Source: Rhodospirillaceae bacterium
GTDB lineage: Bacteria; Pseudomonadota; Alphaproteobacteria; Micavibrionales; UBA2020
Reading direction: 5' to 3'
NCBI GenBank assembly: GCA_003524565.1
Contig: DQGU01000064.1
Coordinates: forward strand, 824 to 20,021
DNA length: 19,198 bases
Position 1 is the stretch's first letter, and every line of letters begins with the position of its first letter. Below the pieces are notes generated by a model. That model was not told the origin of the DNA. It saw only the letters and a program-made list of their open reading frames with translations, and made no database searches. Positions 1 to 6,397 of this stretch are shown here, piece by piece. Position numbers and translations under genes: made by a program.

Positions 1-69
1 TGATGGCGCGCAGCAAAAGCCCGCTGCAGATTTCCTGCCTGCAATATGGCGCGGTCACGATGGCGGCGT
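1..69. repeat. 69-bp direct repeat, copy 1 (edge of window)
   Basis: Bases 1-69 are identical to bases 150-218, giving a period of 149 bp. The offset is not a multiple of three, so this copy is out of frame relative to copy 2. Copy 2 encodes the sensible EamA sequence (MARSKSPLQISCLQYGAVTM). Because copy 1 begins exactly at the window edge, a contig-end assembly artefact is more likely than a real tandem duplication. Confidence 0.9.
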
Positions 70-535
70 CTATGGTTTTGGCTGGGGCGATGCGCAAGTG
101 TTGCTTTGCGCCGTATTCTTTGCGCTGCATGTCGTGCTGGTTGGCCGGTTGATGGCGCGCAGCAAAAGCCCGCTGCAGATTTCCTGCCTGCAATATGGCG
201 CGGTCACGATGGCGGCGTTATGCGGGGTTTTCGCGTTTGAATCCCCTACGCTCTCCGGCTTGCAGGACGCTTTACCTGCGCTGCTTTATGCAGGTATCGC
301 CTCGGGCGGTATTGCCTATACGTTGCAAATGGTCGCGCAGCAATACGCCCCGCCATCCGATACCGCTGTCATCCTCAGTTCTGAATCCGTTTTTGCCGCT
401 ATCGGCGGATATATCCTTTTGAACGAGCGGATTTCAGCAACAGGCATGGCGGGATGCGCGCTGATTATCGCGGCGATTTTAATGGTGGAGCTGGCGCCGC
501 TTATCCGCCGCCGCAAATTTATCCCGCAAGTATAA
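2..535 (+). CDS. EamA/DMT-family transporter, 3' part (5' end missing)
   Basis: Inner-membrane transporter of the drug/metabolite (EamA) superfamily; only the C-terminal half is present. The frame is open from base 2 to the TAA at 533-535. The part that looks like EamA starts near base 71 (YGFGWGD, then a hydrophobic helix VLLCAVFFALHVVLVG). It continues through further helices to the family-typical stretch GIAYTLQMVAQQYAPPSDTA, followed by a last helix and a basic tail (IRRRKF). Full family members have about ten helices and about 300 residues. The substrate cannot be told from sequence. The first 69 bases repeat exactly at 150-218 but in another reading frame, so the residues encoded before about base 70 are probably not the true protein. 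The gene converges on serB and overlaps its end by 17 bp. The family call is secure; the N-terminal part is unreliable. Confidence 0.8.
   Translation, partial: DGAQQKPAADFLPAIWRGHDGGVYGFGWGDAQVLLCAVFFALHVVLVGRLMARSKSPLQISCLQYGAVTMAALCGVFAFESPTLSGLQDALPALLYAGIASGGIAYTLQMVAQQYAPPSDTAVILSSESVFAAIGGYILLNERISATGMAGCALIIAAILMVELAPLIRRRKFIPQV
150..218. repeat. 69-bp direct repeat, copy 2 (in frame in the transporter gene)
   Basis: This is the second copy of the exact 69-bp repeat at 1-69. It lies in frame inside the EamA coding region and joins smoothly to transporter sequence on both sides, so it is taken as the authentic copy. Confidence 0.9.
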
Positions 536-1424
536 ATTCCTTGCGATACCCCTGCATGTACAAAAGCGCCGTCAGGTCGGTATGACGCACCTGATGCGGC
601 GTTGCGGCCTGCACCGCAGGCTTGCCGAAATAACCGACCCCCGCGCCCGCAGCCTCCAGCATCGGAATATCATTCGCACCATCACCGACCGCCATGGTGC
701 GCGCAGGCGTAAGGCCGAGTTTTTCCGTTTCTTCAAAAAGCGTGCGGCGCTTGGTGTCTTTATCAACGATGGGCAGCAGGACGTTACCGGTCAGCCTGTC
801 ATTCTCGATTTCAAGACGGTTGCCGATGTTGCGGTAAAAACCCAAAACCCCCGCGACATGACGCGTAAAAATATCGAACCCGCCCGAAATCAAAACACAT
901 TTCGCGCCATAGCGCCCCATGGTTTTAACAAGGCTGGCCGCGCCCTTGGAATAACGCATCCCCTCCAGCGTTTCAAACAGGGCGGATACAGGCAGACCTT
1001 TCAAAAGGCCGACTCGCAGCCTGAGGGCTTCAGCGAAATCCAGCTCCCCCCGCATGGCCTGCGCCGTAATCGGGGCGATTTTGTCTTTGAGGTTCAGGTG
1101 CGCGGCCAAATCGTCCAGCGTTTCCCCCTCCACCATCGTCGCGTCCATATCGGCCAGCAAAAGCCCCTTGCGGCGGTCATCGTCGAGGGGTTGAATAAAA
1201 ATATCAAACGGGCCCGCATTTTGTAATTTTTGGCGCAAGTCCGCGGTCAGCTGCGCACTATTCCCGCTCGCGATAATATCAAGCGCGCGGCCGGAGGCCA
1301 GCCAGTCGGTGCGCAAACGCTCCACCCCAAGGCTTTTGATGTCGGCGGCAAGGCGGTTTTCATCCGCGGTTTTCAGCCCGCCCTCCGCGCCCGCAACGAT
1401 TGTAACGACTGTTTCTATGGCCAT
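519..1424 (-). CDS. serB: phosphoserine phosphatase SerB
   Basis: Cytosolic HAD-family phosphatase that removes phosphate from 3-phosphoserine, the last step of serine synthesis. The protein has 301 residues, normal for alphaproteobacterial SerB. An N-terminal region (about 1-85, ACT-like in the family) precedes the HAD core. HAD motif I is DMDAT (D92 nucleophile, D94), motif II is the serine of LISGGFD (S180), motif III is the lysine-containing DKDTKR near 221-226, and motif IV is GDGAND (247-252). Motif I has Ala where relatives often have Ser. The frame extends upstream to 1631, but the ATG at 1424 is chosen: it gives family length, has AGGAAA just upstream, and the extension would run antisense into serC. 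It diverges from serC and overlaps the transporter end by 17 bp. Identification is firm. Confidence 0.95.
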   Translation of the reverse strand: MAIETVVTIVAGAEGGLKTADENRLAADIKSLGVERLRTDWLASGRALDIIASGNSAQLTADLRQKLQNAGPFDIFIQPLDDDRRKGLLLADMDATMVEGETLDDLAAHLNLKDKIAPITAQAMRGELDFAEALRLRVGLLKGLPVSALFETLEGMRYSKGAASLVKTMGRYGAKCVLISGGFDIFTRHVAGVLGFYRNIGNRLEIENDRLTGNVLLPIVDKDTKRRTLFEETEKLGLTPARTMAVGDGANDIPMLEAAGAGVGYFGKPAVQAATPHQVRHTDLTALLYMQGYRKEFILAG

Positions 1425-1438
1425 TTTCCTGAAATCCG

Positions 1439-1467
1439 TTGACGTGGCTGGTAGGCCGGAGAATAAT
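1439..1467 (+). promoter_or_regulatory. sigma-70-type promoter for serC
   Basis: TTGACG (1439-1444) and AATAAT (1462-1467) each match 5 of 6 consensus bases and are 17 bp apart. Transcription would start near 1474, leaving a leader of about 93 nt before the serC ATG at 1567. I see no riboswitch-like structure in that leader. Confidence 0.6.
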
Positions 1468-1490
1468 GACTGCGGCCGCTTGACGATGGG

Positions 1491-1519
1491 AGCATAAATC
1501 CCCGCCACGGCCAAAACAA
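1491..1519 (-). promoter_or_regulatory. possible serB promoter
   Basis: On the minus strand TTGTTT (1514-1519) and TATGCT (1491-1496) are 17 bp apart, upstream of serB. Both boxes match the consensus only partly (3/6 and 4/6), so this is a weak call. Confidence 0.3.
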
Positions 1520-1566
1520 CCACAAATGACAAGAACCCCAACCCCCTTACACAAGAAGAGTGTGCC

Positions 1567-2742
1567 ATGACGCTGCAACGTCCCACGACCAAGCCCGCCA
1601 ACCCGAATTTTTCTTCCGGCCCCTGCGCCAAGCGTCCGGGCTGGTCTGTCTCCGCACTCTCCGGCGGGCTTTATGGCCGCTCTCACCGCGCGCCGGTTGG
1701 CGTGAAGCGCATTGTGGATGTGATTGAAAAATCCAAATCCATTCTCGGCATGCCCGCGGGCTGGAAACTGGCACTGGTGCCCGCATCCGATACGGGCGCG
1801 ATGGAAATGGCCATGTGGTCGCTTCTGGGCGCGCGCGGCGTGGATGCGCTCGGCTGGGAAGTTTTCGGCAAAACCTGGATTACCGACATCACCAAGCAAT
1901 TGAAACTCGCGGACGTGCGCACGTTCGAAGCGCCCTTTGGCGAAATCGTTGACCTTTCCAAAGTCGATACCGACCGCGACGTCGTTTTCACATGGAACGG
2001 CACCACGTCCGGCGTGAAAGTACCGAACGCGGACTGGATTAAACCTGACCGCAAAGGCCTGATGATTTGCGATGCGACATCCGCCGTTTTCGCCATGGAT
2101 ATGCCGTGGGACAAGCTGGACGTTGTAACGTGGTCGTGGCAAAAAGTTCTGGGCGGCGAAGCAGCGCACGGCATGCTGGCGCTGTCGCCCCGCGCGGTAG
2201 AACGCCTTGAATCCTACACGCCCGCGTGGCCGATGCCCAAACTGTTCCGTCTGACCAAAGGCGGCAAACTGTTTGACGAGCCGTTCGAGGGCAAAACCAT
2301 CAATACCCCCTCCATGCTGGCGGTCGAGGATTGCCTTGATGCGCTGGTCTGGGCGGAAAAACTGGGCGGTCTGCCCGCGCTTTTGAAACGTACGCAAGCA
2401 AACCTTGCGGCCGTTGAAAAATGGATTGAAAAAACCGACTGGGCGGAATTCCTGCCGTCTTCTGCGGCTATCCGCTCCAACACCTCCATCTGCTTCAAGG
2501 TGGTTGACCCCTGGCTGGCCAGCCTTGATGACGATGCGCAGGCAAAAGTTATCAAGGCGGCTGAAAAGCTGCTCGACAAAGAAGGCATCGCCTTCGAAGT
2601 CGCCAACCACCGCGACGCACCGCCGTCCTTCCGCATTTGGGGCGGTGCAACGGTTGAAACCGCCGATATCGAAGCTGTGCTGCCGTGGATTGATTGGGCT
2701 TACCAATCCGTCAAGGCGGAGCTGGCAGCGAAAGCGGCGTAA
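1567..2742 (+). CDS. serC: phosphoserine aminotransferase SerC
   Basis: PLP-dependent class V (fold-type I) aminotransferase that converts 3-phosphohydroxypyruvate plus glutamate to 3-phosphoserine plus 2-oxoglutarate in the cytosol. It has 391 residues. The start FSSGPCAKRPGW, the stretch SHRAPVGVKR and the later PPSFRIWGG are typical of the longer SerC subfamily known from alphaproteobacteria and Methanosarcina rather than the E. coli type. The PLP lysine is K193 in WSWQKVLGGEAAHG. GTTSGVKVPN (about 145-154) and CDATSAVFAMD (168-178) fit the cofactor pocket. A purine-rich AAGAAGAG precedes the ATG. It has its own promoter and a strong terminator, so it appears to be transcribed alone although serB and serA flank it. 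Identification is firm. Confidence 0.95.
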   Translation: MTLQRPTTKPANPNFSSGPCAKRPGWSVSALSGGLYGRSHRAPVGVKRIVDVIEKSKSILGMPAGWKLALVPASDTGAMEMAMWSLLGARGVDALGWEVFGKTWITDITKQLKLADVRTFEAPFGEIVDLSKVDTDRDVVFTWNGTTSGVKVPNADWIKPDRKGLMICDATSAVFAMDMPWDKLDVVTWSWQKVLGGEAAHGMLALSPRAVERLESYTPAWPMPKLFRLTKGGKLFDEPFEGKTINTPSMLAVEDCLDALVWAEKLGGLPALLKRTQANLAAVEKWIEKTDWAEFLPSSAAIRSNTSICFKVVDPWLASLDDDAQAKVIKAAEKLLDKEGIAFEVANHRDAPPSFRIWGGATVETADIEAVLPWIDWAYQSVKAELAAKAA

Positions 2743-2770
2743 TTTATACCGCTTGGATACGCGATAAAGA

Positions 2771-2807
2771 AAACGCGGCGCCCTTACGGTGCCGCGTTTC
2801 TCTTTTT
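2771..2807 (+). terminator. rho-independent terminator of serC, probably bidirectional
   Basis: The arms AAACGCGGC (2771-2779) and GCCGCGTTT (2791-2799) pair perfectly, and three more inner pairs (one G-U) leave a 5-nt loop. TCTTTTT follows on the plus strand. On the minus strand the same hairpin is followed by TTTTCTTT. The stop codon of the opposing gene (2784-2786) lies inside the hairpin loop region, so one element probably ends both transcripts. Confidence 0.85.
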
Positions 2808-3380
2808 AATGCTGGCCATCTTAAAAACCCCGACATCGCGCTGCGCGGTTGCATGCCATGCGGCATCTTCCATATAGGCCGGCATCACCGGTTTCATGGT
2901 GGCGGGGTTAAAAGCGACATTCAGAAAGGCGACATTCTTGCGACCGACGCTTTTCAGCGACAGGTGCAATTTTTCGCGCCCATCTTCGGCAACCTTGTTG
3001 AAAGATTTGCTGACTTCCCACAGCCCGTCGCGCGGGTGCGGATGGGCCGGGTCGTCGCTTTCGCGGATAAAAACTTCAGACCCCGCAGCGGGAAAAACAA
3101 TTTGCGGTTTTGGCGGCACGGGCGTGACCTGCATGGTATCCGCATCATAAGGCACAGTCATAAAGGCGAGGCCTTCCATGCGGCCGATACTGCGCAGGGT
3201 GACGTAAAGCTTCGGTGCCTCATCGTGACGTCTTTGGTCGGTCTTGATGGCCTCGACCTGCCAGGCGTGCCTGTCTGCGCCTTTAACACGCCAGTCTTCT
3301 GAGTCGCCTGTAAAATGGATTGTAGCCCCTTCGGTCAGGAAGGGCGGCGGCGTGATGTCTGGCGTCGTTTGCGGCGTCAT
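2784..3380 (-). CDS. uncharacterised protein with an internal tandem domain duplication
   Basis: This is a 198-residue soluble protein that I do not recognise; no signal peptide or membrane segment is visible. Two halves (about 18-86 and 100-166) are clearly related. Each has a W(Q/E)V motif, then KLxxxLxSxGR, a hydrophobic strand (LAFMTVPYDADTM against AFLNVAFNPATM) and a Pro. The pattern suggests two copies of a small beta-rich domain joined by a Pro-rich linker (residues 87-95). The frame extends to 3524, but the ATG at 3380 is chosen because AGGGGA lies just upstream and the extension would cross the serA promoter. It sits alone on the minus strand between serC and serA, converging on serC and diverging from serA. 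Function is unknown; a role in serine metabolism is not implied by its position alone. Confidence 0.75.
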   Translation of the reverse strand: MTPQTTPDITPPPFLTEGATIHFTGDSEDWRVKGADRHAWQVEAIKTDQRRHDEAPKLYVTLRSIGRMEGLAFMTVPYDADTMQVTPVPPKPQIVFPAAGSEVFIRESDDPAHPHPRDGLWEVSKSFNKVAEDGREKLHLSLKSVGRKNVAFLNVAFNPATMKPVMPAYMEDAAWHATAQRDVGVFKMASIKKRNAAP

Positions 3381-3417
3381 GGCATCCCCTGTGCTCGGGC
3401 GGTTAAGATATGGTATA

Positions 3418-3446
3418 AATGTACCCCATTTTGACGGCGCGGTCAA
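3418..3446 (-). promoter_or_regulatory. promoter of the duplicated-domain gene
   Basis: On the minus strand TTGACC (3441-3446) and TACATT (3418-3423) are 17 bp apart. Transcription would start near 3411, about 30 nt before the ATG at 3380. The -35 box lies inside the palindrome at 3431-3446. Confidence 0.5.
3431..3446. promoter_or_regulatory. 16-bp imperfect palindrome, candidate operator
   Basis: TTGACGGCGCGGTCAA has TTGAC/GTCAA arms around a GCGC core, with one mismatched pair. It lies between the divergent genes and covers the minus-strand -35 box. The shape fits a dimeric repressor or activator site, but no regulator is known. Confidence 0.35.
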
Positions 3447-3477
3447 TAAAAACCTGCACCACAACGCTTCGGGGCAT

Positions 3478-3505
3478 TTTACGTTTTCAAAACCCGCGCT
3501 ATACT
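3478..3505 (+). promoter_or_regulatory. serA promoter
   Basis: TTTACG (3478-3483) and TATACT (3500-3505) are 16 bp apart. The -10 box matches 5 of 6 consensus bases and the -35 box 4 of 6. The leader to the serA ATG would be about 42 nt and includes GAGGAG (3539-3544), a strong ribosome-binding site 9 nt before the ATG. Confidence 0.55.
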
Positions 3506-3553
3506 GCTGCGCAGCAAACAACAAAAAAGCGTGTTACCGAGGAGTGTGCAACC

Positions 3554-5143
3554 ATGACCGCCAACAAACCCAAAGTCCTTATCAGCGATAAAATGAGCCC
3601 GCAGGCCGAAGCGATTTTCAAAAACCGCGGCGTTGAGGTCATTGTCAAAACCGACCTGAAACCCGAAGAGCTGGTCTCCGCGCTGAACGATGTAGATGGT
3701 CTTGCCATCCGCTCCTCCACCAAGGTTACGGCGGACATTCTGAAAGCTGCAAAGAACCTGAAAGTCATCGGCCGTGCCGGTATCGGCGTTGATAACGTCG
3801 ATGTCCCCGCAGCGACGGCAACGGGCGTTGTGGTCATGAACACCCCGTTTGGCAATTCCATCACCACGGCGGAGCACACCATCGCCATGCTGATGTCCCT
3901 CGCACGTCAAATCCCGCAGGCCAATGCCTCCACCCATGCGGGCAAATGGGAAAAATCCAAATACATGGGGCAGGAACTTTTCGGCAAGACGCTGGGCGTT
4001 ATCGGCTGCGGCAACATCGGCGCCATCGTTGCCGACCGTGCACTGGGGCTGAAAATGAAAGTCGTGGCGTTCGACCCCTTCCTTTCCGCTGAACGCGCGG
4101 TTGAGCTGGGCGTTGAAAAAGCAGAACTGGAAGACGTGCTGACCCGCGCCGATTTCATCACCCTGCACACCCCCATGACCGACAGCACCCGCGGCATCAT
4201 CAACAAAGCAGCGATTGCGAAAATGAAAAAAGGCGTGCGCCTGATTAACTGCGCACGCGGCGGCTTGATTGTCGAGGCGGATTTGAAAGAAGCCCTCGAC
4301 AGCGGCCATGTCGCAGGTGCGGCGCTTGACGTGTTCGAAGAAGAACCGGCAAAAGCCAACCCGCTGTTCGGTCACGAAAACGTCATCTGCACCCCGCACC
4401 TTGGCGCATCGACCGTCGAGGCGCAGGAAAACGTCGCGCTGCAAGTGGCAGAGCAAATGGCGGATTTCCTGCTGCAGGGCGCTGTTGCGAATGCGGTCAA
4501 CATGCCCTCCGTTTCGGCAGAAGACGCGCCGAAGCTGAAACCCTACATGAAACTTGCCGAGCAGCTCGGCAGCTTCGCGGGGCAGCTGGCAGAGGCCGAC
4601 ACGCAGGAAATCCAGATTGAATACGAAGGCCTCGTCGCCGGTCTCAACACCCGCCCGCTGACGGCGCTGGTGCTGGCCGGTTTCCTGAAGCCGTCGATGG
4701 AGGGTGTGAACATCGTTTCCGCCCCTGCCCGCGCCAAAGAACGCGGCATGACAGTTGCCGAAACCAAACGCGAGAAGAGCAAGGATTTCCTGACACTCGT
4801 GCGCGTCACCGTCACGGGCAAATCGGGCAGCCATAGCGTGGCTGGCACGATTTTCAGCGGCGAGCAGCCGCGCCTTGTCGCCGTGGACAACGTCCCCGTC
4901 GAAGCGCAGCTGGACGGCGAGATGCTGTTTATCAAAAACCTCGACAAACCGGGTCTCGTCGGTGCAGTCGGTACGTTGCTTGGCAATGCCAATGTCAACA
5001 TCGCCGATTTCAACCTCGGCCGCATTCCGGGCAAGAACATGGCGATTGCGCTGATTTCGGTCGATACTTCGGTTGATGCCAAAATCCTCGCCGCCATCGA
5101 CGCGCTTGAGCAAGTCGAAGTCGCGAAGATTCTGCGTTTCTAA
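3554..5143 (+). CDS. serA: D-3-phosphoglycerate dehydrogenase SerA (long, ACT-domain type)
   Basis: NAD-dependent cytosolic enzyme that oxidises 3-phosphoglycerate to 3-phosphohydroxypyruvate, the committed step of serine synthesis. It has 529 residues, the length of the long bacterial/animal type. Order: split substrate-binding domain; Rossmann domain with GCGNIG (151-156); catalytic R235 (CARGG), E264 (FEEEP) and H282 (PHLG); an intervening ASB-type domain (about 315-450); and a C-terminal ACT domain (FIKNLDKPGLVGAVGTLL onward), which in the family can bind serine for feedback control. The frame is open from 3419, but the ATG at 3554 is chosen because MTANKPKVLISD matches the family start and GAGGAG lies 9 nt upstream. 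It has its own promoter. A perfect 14-bp hairpin begins 11 nt after its stop and reaches into the next gene. Identification is firm. Confidence 0.97.
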   Translation: MTANKPKVLISDKMSPQAEAIFKNRGVEVIVKTDLKPEELVSALNDVDGLAIRSSTKVTADILKAAKNLKVIGRAGIGVDNVDVPAATATGVVVMNTPFGNSITTAEHTIAMLMSLARQIPQANASTHAGKWEKSKYMGQELFGKTLGVIGCGNIGAIVADRALGLKMKVVAFDPFLSAERAVELGVEKAELEDVLTRADFITLHTPMTDSTRGIINKAAIAKMKKGVRLINCARGGLIVEADLKEALDSGHVAGAALDVFEEEPAKANPLFGHENVICTPHLGASTVEAQENVALQVAEQMADFLLQGAVANAVNMPSVSAEDAPKLKPYMKLAEQLGSFAGQLAEADTQEIQIEYEGLVAGLNTRPLTALVLAGFLKPSMEGVNIVSAPARAKERGMTVAETKREKSKDFLTLVRVTVTGKSGSHSVAGTIFSGEQPRLVAVDNVPVEAQLDGEMLFIKNLDKPGLVGAVGTLLGNANVNIADFNLGRIPGKNMAIALISVDTSVDAKILAAIDALEQVEVAKILRF

Positions 5144-5153
5144 TCAAGAGAAT

Positions 5154-5204
5154 GGAAAGAAGCCCGATATCATGAGCTTTACGGTTATCTTCGGGCTTCT
5201 TTCC
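5154..5204 (+). promoter_or_regulatory. 14-bp perfect hairpin enclosing the start of the next gene
   Basis: GGAAAGAAGCCCGA (5154-5167) is exactly complementary to TCGGGCTTCTTTCC (5191-5204), with a 23-nt loop. The left arm contains the likely ribosome-binding site (GGAAAG), the loop holds the ATG (5172), and the right arm encodes residues 7-11 of the protein. The right arm ends in a T/C-rich run (CTTCTTTCC), so it may also act as an attenuator or weak terminator for serA. The structure is seen directly; the regulatory role is inference. Confidence 0.7.
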
Positions 5205-5765
5205 GTTGCGGCCATGCTGGCAGCGCGGGTGACGTATTTCACCAGCATCTGGCGCGGCAAAACGCGCCCGCATGCTTTTTCATGGTTTATCTGGGGCGTC
5301 ATTTCCTCCATCGGCTTTGCGGCGCAATTTGCCGAAGGCGCCGGTGCGGGCGCATGGGCGCGCGGTTTTGGCGCCGCGACTTGCTTTATGCTGGTCGGTA
5401 TCAGCTTGTTCCGCGGGGAGCGCAATATCACCCGCGCGGACTGGATGACGCTTTGCGTGGCGCTGCTGGCCATACCGCTATGGGTTTTGACCAAAACGCC
5501 CGTGTGGTCGGTGGTGCTGGTTTGCCTTATCGATACCGTCGGATACCTGCCGACCGTGCGCAAATCCTGGACAAAGCCGCAGTCTGAATCGGCGCTGAGC
5601 TACAGCATCGGCTCGCTCGGTGCTTTCCTGACCTTGCTGGCGATTGAAAATTATACGGTCTCCACATGGCTGTATCCGGCCGTTCTGGTCTTCAGCAACG
5701 GGGCTATGGCGCTGTTTTTATTAGGCCGCCGCGCGCGTATGCCCATGCCCGCGCAACCTGTGTAA
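5172..5765 (+). CDS. PQ-loop-like seven-helix membrane protein, function unknown
   Basis: A 197-residue integral membrane protein with about seven helices (roughly 3-25, 35-53, 63-80, 90-106, 109-122, 141-158, 164-184). Two related segments, SIWRGKTRPHAFSW (25-38) and GYLPTVRKSWTKPQSES (124-140), each follow a helix and precede the next. This is reminiscent of the two repeats of PQ-loop/SWEET-type proteins. I recall similar unnamed proteins with the IWRGKTRPH motif in many proteobacteria, but no function. Transport is a guess. The frame is open from 5073 inside serA, but the ATG at 5172 gives a complete first helix. The ribosome-binding site and ATG lie within a strong hairpin (5154-5204), so translation may be restrained or coupled to serA, 28 nt upstream. 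Confidence 0.75.
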   Translation: MSFTVIFGLLSVAAMLAARVTYFTSIWRGKTRPHAFSWFIWGVISSIGFAAQFAEGAGAGAWARGFGAATCFMLVGISLFRGERNITRADWMTLCVALLAIPLWVLTKTPVWSVVLVCLIDTVGYLPTVRKSWTKPQSESALSYSIGSLGAFLTLLAIENYTVSTWLYPAVLVFSNGAMALFLLGRRARMPMPAQPV

Positions 5766-5775
5766 ATCTTGGCCT

Positions 5776-5809
5776 TTGGCTGCAAAAGCGTGTTTATTTT
5801 TTAATAAAC
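5776..5809 (+). promoter_or_regulatory. possible promoter with AT-rich palindrome upstream of the L,D-transpeptidase
   Basis: TTGGCT (5776-5781) and TTTAAT (5800-5805) are 18 bp apart. The -10 box sits inside a palindrome, GTTTATT/AATAAAC (5792-5798 and 5803-5809) around a TTTT loop. This could be a promoter with an overlapping operator. No clear ribosome-binding site is seen before the ATG at 5827. Confidence 0.35.
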
Positions 5810-5826
5810 GGCGTTATTCTGTCGCC

Positions 5827-6369
5827 ATGACAAAAAGCACGCTATTTATCATAATTTTTACGAGCCTATTTCTATGGCTGCTGCCCGTACAAAGCGCGCT
5901 GAGCCTCAAGCCGCCGCCCGGCATGGCGCCCGAACCGCAGGCAGTGACAGAAATACAGGTATTCAAGAGCGAGCGCCGGATGGAACTGCTCGACAAATAC
6001 GGCAACGTCGTGCGCAGTTATCGCATCGCGCTTGGCAAAAACCCTGTCGGCCACAAACAGTTCGAGGGTGACAACCGCACGCCAGAGGGAAAATATTTCA
6101 TCAACGCGCGCAACCCCAACAGCGATTTCCATCTGTCGCTGCGCATTTCCTACCCCAGCAACAAAGACCGCGCCGAAGCCAAAAAGCGCGGGCACAAACC
6201 GGGCGGTGATATTTTCATCCACGGCATGCCCAACGGCAAAGGATGGATGTGGTGGAAGTACAATACCAAATCCGACTGGACGAACGGCTGCATCGCCGTT
6301 TCGGACAAGGAAATTAAAGAAATGTGGGAATTGATTGCGGATAAAACGCCCATCACCATCCGCCCCTGA
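5827..6369 (+). CDS. exported L,D-transpeptidase (YkuD domain)
   Basis: A 180-residue cell-wall enzyme of the YkuD family, which forms or exchanges 3-3 peptidoglycan cross-links or attaches proteins to peptidoglycan. Residues 1-24 form a signal peptide (basic start, hydrophobic IIIFTSLFLWLL, likely cut after QSA). The YkuD domain follows from about 42: ALGKNPVGHKQFEGDNRTPEG (69-89), then FIHG with H132, and the catalytic motif SDWTNGCIAVS with Cys155. The domain is the minimal single-domain form with no extra binding domain. The ATG at 5827 starts the signal peptide; a longer frame from 5776 lacks a good start. It heads a likely operon with the HExxH protein (28 bp gap) and trmFO. The family is firm; the exact cross-linking reaction is not. 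Confidence 0.9.
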   Translation: MTKSTLFIIIFTSLFLWLLPVQSALSLKPPPGMAPEPQAVTEIQVFKSERRMELLDKYGNVVRSYRIALGKNPVGHKQFEGDNRTPEGKYFINARNPNSDFHLSLRISYPSNKDRAEAKKRGHKPGGDIFIHGMPNGKGWMWWKYNTKSDWTNGCIAVSDKEIKEMWELIADKTPITIRP

Positions 6370-6397
6370 CGCCCCGCCAGACGTAAGGTAAATACAC

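Noticed and set aside
1474..1566. Possible riboswitch or attenuator in the serC leader
   Set aside because: Only short, distant GC pairings are visible; there is no compact conserved fold or terminator hairpin.
1425..1631. 69-residue N-terminal extension of SerB with a hydrophobic segment
   Set aside because: It runs antisense into serC and across the divergent promoter region; the ATG at 1424 has a ribosome-binding site and gives family length.
1360..2706. 448-residue open frame antisense to serC
   Set aside because: It lies opposite a certain gene; its composition (rich in His, Arg, Phe, Gly) and lack of any motif mark it as a GC-driven shadow.
3381..3524. 48-residue extension of the duplicated-domain protein
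   Set aside because: It would cover the serA promoter, and the ATG at 3380 has AGGGGA upstream.
3479..5113. 544-residue open frame antisense to serA
   Set aside because: Complete overlap with a certain serA and no domain signature.
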